Part shown: piece after piece, positions 14,857-21,395 of the stretch
Numbering within the stretch: position 1 is the first letter of the stretch
How the letters are laid out: each line of letters opens with the position of its first letter
Assembly (NCBI GenBank): GCA_030591405.1
Contig: JAUVBC010000004.1
Coordinates: 1 to 21,395 of the forward strand
Length of the DNA stretch: 21,395 nt
Origin: Candidatus Zixiibacteriota bacterium
GTDB taxonomy: Bacteria > Zixibacteria > MSB-5A5 > GN15 > PGXB01
Direction: 5' to 3'
Program-made: the position numbers and the translations under genes
The notes under the pieces: model-generated
What the model was told of the DNA's origin: nothing
Database searches by the model: none
Seen by the model: the letters and a program-made list of their open reading frames with translations, nothing else

Positions 14857-15702
14857 ATGGGCAATCAACATTGTGAATATTATGAATCAAATCAAGAATT
14901 GACCGATTCGACTTTTAATAAAATCAGGCGAGTGGTTTATGATAAAAGCGGTATTTCTCTTGGCGAAAATAAGCAGGCTCTGGTTCGGGCCAGAGTGGCC
15001 AAGCGAATGCGCAGTCTCAATATCGCTACCTATGACAGTTATATAAATTACGTCCTGAGTGAGACAACCGGAGTCGAATTGGAATATATGCTTGATGCGA
15101 TCTCGACCAACACGACCCATTTTTACCGCGAAGAATCTCATTTTGATTTGATGCGAACAATAATTAGGGATTGGGCAAAAGATGGTTTGCGGAAAATGAG
15201 AATCTGGTGTGCAGCCAGTTCGACTGGTGAGGAACCATATACATTGGGCATTGAAACTTTGGAATCGATTGGACATGATCAGGTCAACGCCAAAATACTT
15301 GCGACCGATATTGCACCGTCGGTATTAAAAACTGCTATGGTCGGAGAGTATTCCGAAGATAAAGTCGCTACCATTCCTGATCATTTGAGAAGTCACTATT
15401 TTGAGAGAGTAAAAATTAATGGCGATTATATATATAAGGTAAAACCGATGCTAAAAAACCTGCTGATATTTCGTCAGATGAATCTATCGGTAACTCCTTA
15501 TGCACTAAAAAATCAAATAGATATGATTTTTTGTAGAAATGTTATGATTTATTTTGATCGAACTCTCCGCGCCAGATTGGTTGCGGAATTTAAAAGATTA
15601 ATTAGACCGGGCGGTTATTTGTTTGTCGGACACGCCGAATCTATCACAGCCTTCTCTGAGGGATTCAAGTGCATCAAACCGTCTGTTTATAAAAGGATAT
15701 GA
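14857..15702 (+). CDS. cheR: Chemoreceptor methyltransferase CheR
   Basis: CheR uses S-adenosylmethionine to methylate glutamates on chemoreceptors. The 281-residue protein has the N-terminal helical substrate domain (15-85) with an Arg/Lys-rich surface (RARVAKRMRSL) and TNTTHFYRE (84-92). The SAM-binding WCAASSTGEEPYTLG lies at 117-131, ATDIAPSVL at 149-157 and FCRNVMIYFD at 225-234. It has no C-terminal TPR extension. A GGGAT ribosome site lies upstream. The next gene, cheD, starts four bases after its stop. The only receptor in the cluster is a broken remnant, so its targets are probably encoded elsewhere. Confidence 0.96.
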   Translation: MGNQHCEYYESNQELTDSTFNKIRRVVYDKSGISLGENKQALVRARVAKRMRSLNIATYDSYINYVLSETTGVELEYMLDAISTNTTHFYREESHFDLMRTIIRDWAKDGLRKMRIWCAASSTGEEPYTLGIETLESIGHDQVNAKILATDIAPSVLKTAMVGEYSEDKVATIPDHLRSHYFERVKINGDYIYKVKPMLKNLLIFRQMNLSVTPYALKNQIDMIFCRNVMIYFDRTLRARLVAEFKRLIRPGGYLFVGHAESITAFSEGFKCIKPSVYKRI

Positions 15703-15706
15703 AATA

Positions 15707-16186
15707 ATGTCGCTTAAAGTATTGGGCATCTCAGATTTACAGGTATCAAAAACGTCCGGCGATGTTTTAATTACATACTCTCTTGGTTCATGTATCGGAC
15801 TAACGGTGTATGACCCGGTAGCTAAAGTCGGTGGTATGGTACATTATATGTTGCCCCTGTCAAAGATTGCCCCGGATAAGGCTAAGGCAAAGCCGGGAAT
15901 GTTTGCCGATACCGGAGTGCCTTTGTTGTTAAAAAAAGTCTTGGAACTTGGCGGCGTAAAAGACCGACTGATTGTTAAAGCGGCTGGCGGTTCCGAGCTT
16001 ATGGACCAAAATAAAGTTTTTAATATAGGTGAAAGAAATTATCTTGTCTTAAGAAAACTCCTCTGGAAGAACAATATTCTAATTAAGGCTGAAGATGTGG
16101 GCGGTAACTATTCCAGGACTCTTCGACTTGAAATTGATACCGGTTATACTACTATTAAGACGCGTGAGGGGGAAAGTGAATTATGA
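15707..16186 (+). CDS. cheD: Chemoreceptor glutamine deamidase CheD
   Basis: CheD deamidates receptor glutamines and in many species also partners with CheC/CheX-type phosphatases. The 159-residue protein shows the catalytic Cys29 in TYSLGSCIGLTVYD, His46 in GGMVHYMLP and Thr69 in FADTGVPLLL, followed by the KAAGGSELM strand and the NIGERNYLVLRKLL helix. The ATG at 15707 is preferred because AAGGA lies upstream and it follows the cheR stop. An in-frame ATG at 15623 would overlap cheR by 80 bases and add 28 residues unlike the family. Its stop overlaps the next start in ATGA. Confidence 0.94.
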   Translation: MSLKVLGISDLQVSKTSGDVLITYSLGSCIGLTVYDPVAKVGGMVHYMLPLSKIAPDKAKAKPGMFADTGVPLLLKKVLELGGVKDRLIVKAAGGSELMDQNKVFNIGERNYLVLRKLLWKNNILIKAEDVGGNYSRTLRLEIDTGYTTIKTREGESEL

Positions 16187-17058
16187 ATATTGAAGATAAG
16201 ATTATTGAAAAAATATCATCATTCCCAACACTGCCGTCAATGGCAAGTAAGTTGATGGGGCTATTAAATGATGCCGAAATATCTGCCTCTGAGATCGGTC
16301 GCGTTATTCAATATGACCCCGCCTTAACAGCAAATTTATTAAAAGCGGCCAATTCTGTTTATCTGGGACAATCACGCACAGTTGACTCCCTCTCCGAGGC
16401 ATTTTTCCGACTTGGGACAAAATGGGTATATCAGATGTCAGTATCATCATTGATTTATTCTAATCTTAATCGACCAGTTAACGGATATGAATTGTCTGGT
16501 GAAGCTCTTTGGCGACACTCGGTTGCCGTAGCGCAAATGTCGGATATTCTTTGTGAACAACTCAAAATAAAGGATGCCGGTGTGGTTTTTACTGCCGGAT
16601 TACTTCACGATATTGGTAAAATGATATTGGGTGAATTTGTTTCGGAATCTTTTGATGATATTCAGGCCATTGTAATAAATGAAAAAATTCCGTTTGAAGA
16701 GGCGGAGAAACGGGTGATTGGAGTAGATCACGCCGAAGTCGGTGGTATGACTGCTGAGCGATGGAATTTCCCTCCGGCTATTGTGGAAACTATCAGATGG
16801 CATCATCAGCCTGAAAAAGCGGCAATACAATCAGATACAATTGATATTGTCCATGTTGCCGATGCTACCTGCCTTATACAAGGATTTGGTATTGGTAGTG
16901 ATGGTATTCAATATAAATTAAATAATGACTCTGTAGATAGATTAAATATTACCAGCAAAATACTGGAGCATGCGGTCAGCGAACTGGTGACAGCGCTGGA
17001 AGATATTGATATGATGACATCAGATATACCCGCCGCCGAAGCGGTTGGAAGGTTGTGA
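16183..17058 (+). CDS. HDOD domain protein
   Basis: The 291-residue cytoplasmic protein is a single HDOD domain, the degenerate HD-superfamily module often found beside two-component and chemotaxis genes. SFPTLPSMASKLM (13-25) and QYDPALTANLLKAANSVYLG (43-62) are the usual N-terminal signature. HDIGK (142-146), VDHAEVGG (181-188) and IRWHHQP (204-210) retain much of an HD-type metal site. No EAL or receiver domain is attached. It overlaps cheD by four bases (ATGA) and ends four bases before the following cheY, so it is co-translated with the adaptation genes. HDOD proteins are usually regulatory scaffolds; the role in this pathway is unknown. Confidence 0.9.
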   Translation: MNIEDKIIEKISSFPTLPSMASKLMGLLNDAEISASEIGRVIQYDPALTANLLKAANSVYLGQSRTVDSLSEAFFRLGTKWVYQMSVSSLIYSNLNRPVNGYELSGEALWRHSVAVAQMSDILCEQLKIKDAGVVFTAGLLHDIGKMILGEFVSESFDDIQAIVINEKIPFEEAEKRVIGVDHAEVGGMTAERWNFPPAIVETIRWHHQPEKAAIQSDTIDIVHVADATCLIQGFGIGSDGIQYKLNNDSVDRLNITSKILEHAVSELVTALEDIDMMTSDIPAAEAVGRL

Positions 17059-17062
17059 TAGT

Positions 17063-17449
17063 ATGGCATATAATATTTTAGTTGTTGATGATTCCAAAAC
17101 GATTAGGTCAATCATTGTTAAGATTTTGAAGTTGACGAAGCTTGAGATAGGTCAGATTTTCGAAGCGGAAAACGGCAAAGAAGCTCTTGATTATCTTAAA
17201 GATAATTGGATTGATCTTATCCTCTCGGATTTGAACATGCCGGTTATGAGCGGTATCGAGATGGTTTCTGAAATGGCCAGGGATGGTCTTCTCAAAGATA
17301 TACCAGTTATTGTCATTTCGACTGACGGCAGTGTGAAAAGAATCGAGGAATTAAAAGAAAAGGGAATTCGGGAGTATATTAGAAAACCTTTTACTCCTGA
17401 ATCACTAAGTGAAGTCATCGATCGAGTTTTGGGAGTAAAGCATGAGTAA
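17063..17449 (+). CDS. cheY: Chemotaxis response regulator CheY (second)
   Basis: A 128-residue single receiver domain. Asp9/Asp10, the phosphoacceptor Asp56 (LILSDLNMP), the switch Ser/Thr in VISTDGS and the Lys in IRKPFTP are all present. The ATG at 17063 is preferred, with GGAAGG about ten bases upstream; a TTG at 17045 could add six residues but has no better ribosome site. It differs clearly from the first CheY (KILKLTKLEIGQIFEAENGKE), so the two likely have distinct outputs or one acts as a phosphate sink. It overlaps the following CheX-type gene by 8 bases. Confidence 0.93.
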   Translation: MAYNILVVDDSKTIRSIIVKILKLTKLEIGQIFEAENGKEALDYLKDNWIDLILSDLNMPVMSGIEMVSEMARDGLLKDIPVIVISTDGSVKRIEELKEKGIREYIRKPFTPESLSEVIDRVLGVKHE

Positions 17450-17939
17450 TAAAAAAATAATGGATATTATAAATGAAACTGTATCCGGTGTTCTGGAGCA
17501 AACCGCTTTTATGTTTCCCGAACCGGTTGATATGGCCTCAGGAGTATCCTTTGAAGATTTTGAATATGTTCTGGTAAAGTTGAATTATTCCGGATATAAA
17601 GATGGCACCGTACAAATGATAATTCCTGTTGATTTTTGTGCCGAACTTTCGGCCAATCTGCTCGGCGAAGATATCGGTGATGTTGATCCTGAGGAGAACA
17701 ATTTTGACTCAGCCAAAGAACTGCTCAACATCGTTTCCGGCCAGCTATTGGTTAACCTCTTTGGCGACGAAGCTCTTTTTAGCCTGACCGATCTTGTGGT
17801 CACAAAACTCGAGAAGGATGCTTTCTTCTCAATCATTGAAGGTTGCGAGTATCATTGCTGTATGGTGGATGACTATCCGGTAATAACTATATACAATTCA
17901 CAGGAAGTATCTAATGAGTGTAAAAGTATTAGTAATTGA
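17442..17939 (+). CDS. cheX: CheX-type CheY-P phosphatase (second)
   Basis: The 165-residue protein resembles CheX/CheC: an N-terminal helix, a beta sheet with YKDGTVQMIIPVDFCAELSANLLG, and the key helix DSAKELLNIVSGQLL (89-103) with Glu93 and Asn96 as the E-x-x-N pair. It is diverged from the first CheX and has a Cys-containing C-terminus (EGCEYHCCMVDDYPV). It overlaps the second CheY upstream by 8 bases and cheB downstream by 26, which pairs it with that CheY in the same way the first cheX is paired with its cheY. Exact assignment to CheX rather than CheC is less certain. Confidence 0.75.
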   Translation: MSNKKIMDIINETVSGVLEQTAFMFPEPVDMASGVSFEDFEYVLVKLNYSGYKDGTVQMIIPVDFCAELSANLLGEDIGDVDPEENNFDSAKELLNIVSGQLLVNLFGDEALFSLTDLVVTKLEKDAFFSIIEGCEYHCCMVDDYPVITIYNSQEVSNECKSISN

Positions 17940-18969
17940 TGATTCGGCAGTAGTTCGAAAAATTTTTACATCCGAATTATCTCGCGATCCCCAAATTGAG
18001 GTCGTCGGTACTGCCCCCGATCCGTATATCGCCCGAGACAAAATAGTCAGTCTTAAGCCCGATGTCCTGACACTTGATGTAGAAATGCCAAGAATGGACG
18101 GTATTACTTTTCTTCGCCGTTTGATGAAACATTACCCTGTTCCCACTATTGTCGTTTCATCATTGACCGCAAAAGGCGGCGAACTGGCTATGGAAGCTCT
18201 GGATGCAGGCGCCGTTGATGTGATGTGCAAACCGGGCGAATCATACACAGTTAGCGATATGTCAATTGAGCTGGCCGAGAAAATAAAGGCCGCCGCTCTG
18301 GTAAAATTAAGCAAACCAATTGATGTCAAGAAAAATAAAGTTATCGTCTCTCAAAAGCTGGCCATGAGTAAAACAACCAATAAGGTTGTTGCCATCGGTT
18401 CTTCAACCGGTGGGACCCAGGCGCTTCAGGTTGTACTATCAATGTTACCGCGAGCCACCAATGGATTGGTAATAGTCCAGCATATGCCGGAAAGTTTTAC
18501 GCGAGCATTTGCCAATCGGCTCAGTGAACACAGCGAACTTGAAGTGAAAGAGGCGGTCGACGGAGATTCGGTTATCCCGGGCAAAGCTTTGATAGCCCCC
18601 GGTAACAGCCATATGTTTCTCAAACGATCGGGAGCCAATTATTATGTTAATGTTCGTAAAGGACCGTTGGTAAACCGTCATCGGCCCTCGGTTGAAGTCC
18701 TTTTTAAATCGGTGGCCAAATATGCCGGAGCCAACGCCATCGGTGTTATGCTGACCGGGATGGGTGCCGATGGTGCCCAGGGGATGCTGGAGATGAAAAA
18801 CAGTGGCGCCTATAATATTGCCCAGGATGAAAAATCGTGTGTAGTTTTTGGAATGCCAAAGGAAGCAATAAAGATCGGAGCAGTGGATAAAGTAGAATCA
18901 TTGGAAAACATTCCAAGCTTAATCGTAAAACAATTGCTTGCCACCAGAGTGGCCGCTCCGGTTGCTTAA
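17914..18969 (+). CDS. cheB: Chemoreceptor methylesterase CheB
   Basis: CheB removes receptor methyl groups once phosphorylated by CheA. In the 351-residue protein the receiver domain has Asp9/Asp10 and phosphoacceptor Asp55 (LTLDVEMPRMDG), followed by KPGE. A linker at about 120-155 leads to the esterase domain with Ser164 (GSSTGG), His190 (VQHMP) and Asp286 (GMGADGAQGM), the same catalytic triad as in the Escherichia coli enzyme. The ATG has AGGAAG seven bases upstream and lies inside the end of the preceding phosphatase gene. It is the last gene of the cluster; no strong plus-strand terminator follows, only a weak 7-bp inverted repeat at 19022-19054. Confidence 0.97.
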   Translation: MSVKVLVIDDSAVVRKIFTSELSRDPQIEVVGTAPDPYIARDKIVSLKPDVLTLDVEMPRMDGITFLRRLMKHYPVPTIVVSSLTAKGGELAMEALDAGAVDVMCKPGESYTVSDMSIELAEKIKAAALVKLSKPIDVKKNKVIVSQKLAMSKTTNKVVAIGSSTGGTQALQVVLSMLPRATNGLVIVQHMPESFTRAFANRLSEHSELEVKEAVDGDSVIPGKALIAPGNSHMFLKRSGANYYVNVRKGPLVNRHRPSVEVLFKSVAKYAGANAIGVMLTGMGADGAQGMLEMKNSGAYNIAQDEKSCVVFGMPKEAIKIGAVDKVESLENIPSLIVKQLLATRVAAPVA

Positions 18970-19075
18970 AATCATTCAAAGCATTCGATATCTGTTCATC
19001 AGAAATTGATAATAATTTTCCCAAATATCTCAAATACGTTTTCAATAATATTTGTCTATTTAAATCTATGTACAT

Positions 19076-19104
19076 AAAAAAAGGCGATGCCAGGCACCGC
19101 CTTT
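19076..19104 (-). terminator. Rho-independent terminator of the histone-like gene
   Basis: Read on the minus strand, AAAGGCG and CGCCTTT (19098-19104 and 19080-19086) form a stem, extended by TGC/GCA inside, and seven T follow (19076-19082). It lies 14 bases after the stop of the minus-strand gene. On the plus strand only three T follow, so it would serve cheB poorly. Confidence 0.85.
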
Positions 19105-19118
19105 AAAAGAATTATAAA

Positions 19119-19298
19119 TTATCTTTTTCTCTTGTGAAGATAACAGAACTTTGACGGCGCGGTTGCCATCCGTTTGCACCTTTTACCCTCTTTGGTTTTT
19201 CCGGCGCAGCGAACCTTCTTGACCTTTTTGACTACTTTCTTCGCCGCTTTTTTCTTCACGACCTTCTTCGCCGCCACTTTCTTTTTTGCTCTTGGCAT
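19119..19298 (-). CDS. Small histone-H1-like protein with a C/C/C/H zinc-type motif
   Basis: The 59-residue, very basic protein begins at the ATG at 19298, six bases after AAGGAGG; an in-frame ATG at 19304 touches the ribosome site and is unlikely. Residues 5-29 are Lys/Ala/Val-rich with two nine-residue repeats (AAKKVVKKK at 9-17 and AAKKVVKKV at 18-26), like the tails of bacterial histone H1-like proteins. Residues 31-55 carry Cys31-x9-Cys41-x10-Cys52-x2-His55 within a C-x-G-K-T-K-x-G-K-R-C context, which suggests a small zinc-binding domain. DNA binding in the nucleoid is inferred from charge and likeness. It is a single-gene unit with its own -10 (TATAAT) and terminator. Confidence 0.75.
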   Translation of the reverse strand: MPRAKKKVAAKKVVKKKAAKKVVKKVKKVRCAGKTKEGKRCKRMATAPSKFCYLHKRKR

Positions 19299-19649
19299 CC
19301 ACATCCTCCTTCATAGGTTGTACCATTATACGATAAAATATCGTTGTTTGGTTCTTTACCTTTTGACATTATATTAGTAGATAGCACTTTCAACAAAACG
19401 ATGTCAATAAAAAACTTTTTGCTTGTTTAAATAATTAAATAAAGGACAATCTAATATAGATAGTCCTTTTGCAATAAAATTAGATTAACCGCAAATTTTG
19501 CGAGTTTATATGGCAATCTTATGCAAAGTTGATAATTATGAAGTTTTTTGACAATTGTTCGATACTTTTTGTTAAACATATTTTGAAAAATTACGTCTTG
19601 TAAAATAGGCAGTTGTAATTTATATTTATACATATTAAGGGGAAACATT
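19299..19649. promoter_or_regulatory. Divergent intergenic region with two candidate promoters and terminator-like hairpin
   Basis: For the minus-strand gene, TATAAT lies at 19325-19330 (read on minus), with a 5-bp palindrome CGATA-AAA-TATCG (19331-19343) just upstream and no good -35. For the plus-strand gene, TTGTAA (19598-19603) and TATATT (19621-19626) are spaced by 17, with AAGGGG (19637-19642) before the ATG. A 13-base palindrome CGCAAA-T-TTTGCG lies at 19490-19502. No coding gene is convincing here. Confidence 0.4.
19441..19470. terminator. Long near-perfect hairpin inside a divergent region
   Basis: AAAGGAC (19441-19447) pairs with GTCCTTT (19463-19469). After one A-A mismatch, ATCTA pairs with TAGAT around an ATA loop. 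T-rich sequence follows on both strands. It looks like a bidirectional terminator but no gene ends here. Confidence 0.55.
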
Positions 19650-20498
19650 ATGTTCAGGTATATTCTTATCACAGCAATTTTGATTCTGTTTTTGGGATCG
19701 GTTTTCTGTTCCAGAAACCCAGGCTCATCTATTAATGGCGATGAGATTACATTAAGCTATGGTCAGTCGGTCAGTTTTGGTCCGGATAAAATCAAAATTA
19801 AATTTGATACCTTGTTAACCGAAAGCCGCTGTCCTGACAACCCCTTGATCGTTTGTTTCTGGCAGGGAATGGCGGCGATACAATTATCCTTAATTACTCA
19901 GGATAATGATACGGCAAAAATTGTTGTCAAAATCGAGGGGCTGACTGGATATCCGGAGTCGGACAACTATCCTGCAATTGACACTCTCGGCCTGTCAATC
20001 GATTTGATCAACCTCGATCCATATCCTCATACTGACCAACCGCGTCCACTATCGGAGTATCGTGCGATGCTAAAAGTGAAACCGTCGACGTCCATCAGTG
20101 GCATTGATGGCCGGGTTATGATTATAGATGCCAATCCTAATAATCTTTTGCGGGATGATTATTCAATCGATAGCGCCAAAATTGAAGATGATATTTTGAC
20201 ATTATCGGTCGCGTATGGCGGAGGATGTAAAACACACTATTTCTATGCTTATGTTCATAGCGCAATTATGGAATCAAATCCGCCTCAGATTAATTTATAT
20301 TTGCATCACTTTGGCAATAATGATTTCTGCAAGGTATTAGTACATCAGAATCTCAAATTTGATTTGAATCCGTTGGCAGAATACTTTAAACAATCTGAAC
20401 CGGGTTACACTCTTATTATCAATGTTCATGAGTATTTGGTCGATACGCCGCAATTAAAAATAAGTGTTCCGTTTTATATAGCATATCCGCCTGATTAA
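19650..20498 (+). CDS. Exported lipoprotein-like hypothetical protein
   Basis: The 282-residue protein begins with a hydrophobic export signal ending LGSVFCSR. The Cys at residue 20 could be lipidated, but Phe before it does not fit a classical lipobox, so ordinary signal peptidase cleavage is also possible. Residues 37-80 contain FGPDKIKIKFDTLLTESRCP followed by VCFWQGMAAIQL, a beta-sandwich signature seen in many small secreted hypothetical proteins (DSRCP...C.W.G). The second half has a distinct GGGCKTHYFYAYVHSAIMESNPPQ block, HHFGNNDFC and LKFDLNPLAEYF, again with paired Cys. AAGGGG lies upstream. It is a single-gene unit with a terminator about 100 bases downstream. Function unknown; envelope location is likely. 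Confidence 0.7.
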   Translation: MFRYILITAILILFLGSVFCSRNPGSSINGDEITLSYGQSVSFGPDKIKIKFDTLLTESRCPDNPLIVCFWQGMAAIQLSLITQDNDTAKIVVKIEGLTGYPESDNYPAIDTLGLSIDLINLDPYPHTDQPRPLSEYRAMLKVKPSTSISGIDGRVMIIDANPNNLLRDDYSIDSAKIEDDILTLSVAYGGGCKTHYFYAYVHSAIMESNPPQINLYLHHFGNNDFCKVLVHQNLKFDLNPLAEYFKQSEPGYTLIINVHEYLVDTPQLKISVPFYIAYPPD

Positions 20499-20595
20499 TA
20501 TTGTAGCATTCCTCTTAATATAATATTGGCCAGTTTTTTGATTTGTTCCAATAGCGATCAATTAATTGTAGGACCAAACGAATCTTCCGACGGTG

Positions 20596-20654
20596 TGCCA
20601 AGTTGGAAGAGCAGTATTACCTATCACATCAGATAATCAGCTTGGCGGTTTTTT
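20596..20654 (+). terminator. Terminator downstream of the lipoprotein-like gene
   Basis: GCCAAGTTGG (20597-20606) pairs with TCAGCTTGGC (20637-20646), with two G-T pairs, across a 30-base loop. GG and six T (20649-20654) follow. It is the only rho-independent candidate between this gene and the next. Confidence 0.6.
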
Positions 20655-20845
20655 AATTGAATAAGATGATATAATTTATCCTTAATCTGCTTATATTTTG
20701 AACAAAACCGACTATCTTACATTGGTTTAGGGCTATTTACCACTTTACCCCCTTGACAAATTCTCATAAAGTATTATATTATTTTTGCTTAAGAAATATT
20801 ATATCATCGCGAACAAATTATTCAAATTGAGAGGATTCTTTTAAT

Positions 20846-20917
20846 ATGAAGAAAAAATCCGGTATTTTTATGATTATGTACTTTAAATCAATTCAAATAA
20901 TGAAAATAATTAATTAA
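20846..20917 (+). CDS. Possible 23-residue leader peptide
   Basis: ATG at 20846 opens MKKKSGIFMIMYF... and stops at 20917, 22 bases before the next start. GAGAGG lies about eleven bases upstream. The N-terminal Lys run and hydrophobic centre resemble the start of a signal peptide, so it could be a leader peptide or a decayed duplicate of a secreted-protein start. Chance is also likely in such AT-rich DNA. Confidence 0.2.
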   Translation: MKKKSGIFMIMYFKSIQIMKIIN

Positions 20918-20939
20918 CTAACTTCACAAAGGAGTTTTT

Positions 20940-21395
20940 ATGAAAAAACTTTTAACAATTCTTGGGATGGTTTTACTTGCCGCCGCTTTTGTTGCGCCAG
21001 ACAATGCGCAAGCGCAGGTAGTGTTACTGAGTAGTCCCGCGAATGGAAGCCAGCTGACGGTCAATTCGGACATATCGGTTACTTTTAATTACGTTATGAA
21101 CGGTTTCCCTGCGTATAATTATCAGATACAGGTATCAGATCAACCGGATTTTTCCAATATCGTAAAGGATGCCACACTCGGTTCAGTTACTTCCCATACG
21201 TTTACTGGCTTTAATCCGGCACGAACTTATTACTGGCGTGTCAGAGCATATTACTTTACTTATAGTATTTTTTTATGGAGCAATTGGTCAGCAACGTATA
21301 ATTTCAGAATTATTGTCCCTGAATTACTTATCCCTAACAATGGCGCTACTAATCAAAGCCAGCCGCTATTGCTGGATTGGCGTGGCATTGCTGAT
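20940..21395 (+). CDS. Secreted fibronectin-III-like protein, partial (C-terminus beyond window)
   Basis: The ATG at 20940, preceded by AAAGGAG, opens a frame with no stop before the right edge (152 residues visible). Residues 1-24 are a signal peptide ending AQA-Q. Residues 26-122 look like a fibronectin type III or Ig-like fold: SSPANGSQLTVNSDISVTF, then YNYQIQVSDQPDFSN, then the closing YYWRVRAYYF with Trp/Tyr core residues. A second copy seems to start at IPNNGATNQSQPLLLDW, so tandem repeats are likely beyond the edge. Proteins of this design in FCB-type bacteria are secreted and often carry a C-terminal sorting or dockerin domain, which would lie outside the window. Function unknown. Confidence 0.75.
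   Translation, partial: MKKLLTILGMVLLAAAFVAPDNAQAQVVLLSSPANGSQLTVNSDISVTFNYVMNGFPAYNYQIQVSDQPDFSNIVKDATLGSVTSHTFTGFNPARTYYWRVRAYYFTYSIFLWSNWSATYNFRIIVPELLIPNNGATNQSQPLLLDWRGIAD

Larger units (their letters stand above)
20499..20939 (+). promoter_or_regulatory. 441-base intergenic region with strong promoter at 20753-20782
   Basis: After the terminator ending near 20654, TTGACA (20753-20758) and TATTATATTAT (20772-20782) form a good vegetative promoter. The leader holds a possible 23-codon reading frame (20846-20917) and then AAAGGAG just before the ATG at 20940. The stretch 20499-20595 holds nothing recognisable. Confidence 0.65.

Noticed and set aside
19451..19672. 73-codon minus-strand open frame in the divergent region
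   Set aside because: Very AT-rich, no ribosome site, overlaps the start of the lipoprotein-like gene and ends in a hairpin; probably chance.

Overview
The window looks like a piece of a Gram-negative genome of roughly 40-45% GC (estimated by eye). An outer-membrane porin, Sec signal peptides, a DUF5916 outer-membrane-type protein, dockerin-like repeats of the form NILDVVYxINYKYKSGPA and secreted proteins opening with LINYQG all recall candidate phylum Zixibacteria and neighbouring FCB-type lineages. That assignment rests on remembered family style, not on a search, so it is tentative.

Region 1 (1-5588) is an envelope or secreted-protein region. A DUF5916/CBM9-like protein runs off the left edge on the minus strand. 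Divergent from it are three plus-strand secreted proteins: a Cys-rich dockerin-like protein, and two proteins sharing the same N-terminal LINYQG domain. The second of these ends in a Peptidase S74 intramolecular chaperone domain. Region 2 (5664-6458) is one unrecognised minus-strand cytoplasmic protein, separated from region 1 by a perfect 10-bp inverted repeat.

Region 3 (6854-18969) is a long chemosensory cluster on the plus strand: cheA, cheW, a DcaP-like porin, a short chimeric receptor remnant, a second cheW, a DUF342/FapA-like gene, cheX, cheY, cheR, cheD, an HDOD gene, a second cheY, a second cheX-type gene and cheB. From cheX onward the genes abut or overlap, so they are probably translationally coupled. 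CheA would phosphorylate the two CheY proteins and CheB. CheR, CheB and CheD would adapt the receptors. The two CheX-type proteins would dephosphorylate CheY-P, and no cheZ is present. The receptor slot is odd: the start of a periplasmic amino-acid-type binding protein is joined in frame to the last part of a methyl-accepting chemotaxis protein. Everything between, including the membrane segments and signalling tip, is missing.

Region 4 (19076-21395) holds a 59-residue Lys/Ala/Val-rich histone-H1-like protein with a C/C/C/H zinc-type motif and its own minus-strand terminator, then an exported lipoprotein-like protein, a terminator, a strong promoter, and the start of a secreted fibronectin-III-like protein cut by the right edge.

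The observations most worth a second look are the binding-protein/receptor chimera, the histone-like zinc protein, the MshEN-like insertion in CheA, the double-hairpin leader before the FapA-like gene, and two promoters with the same 11-base -10 region at the same spacing. No tRNA, rRNA, CRISPR array, transposase or phage integrase was seen.
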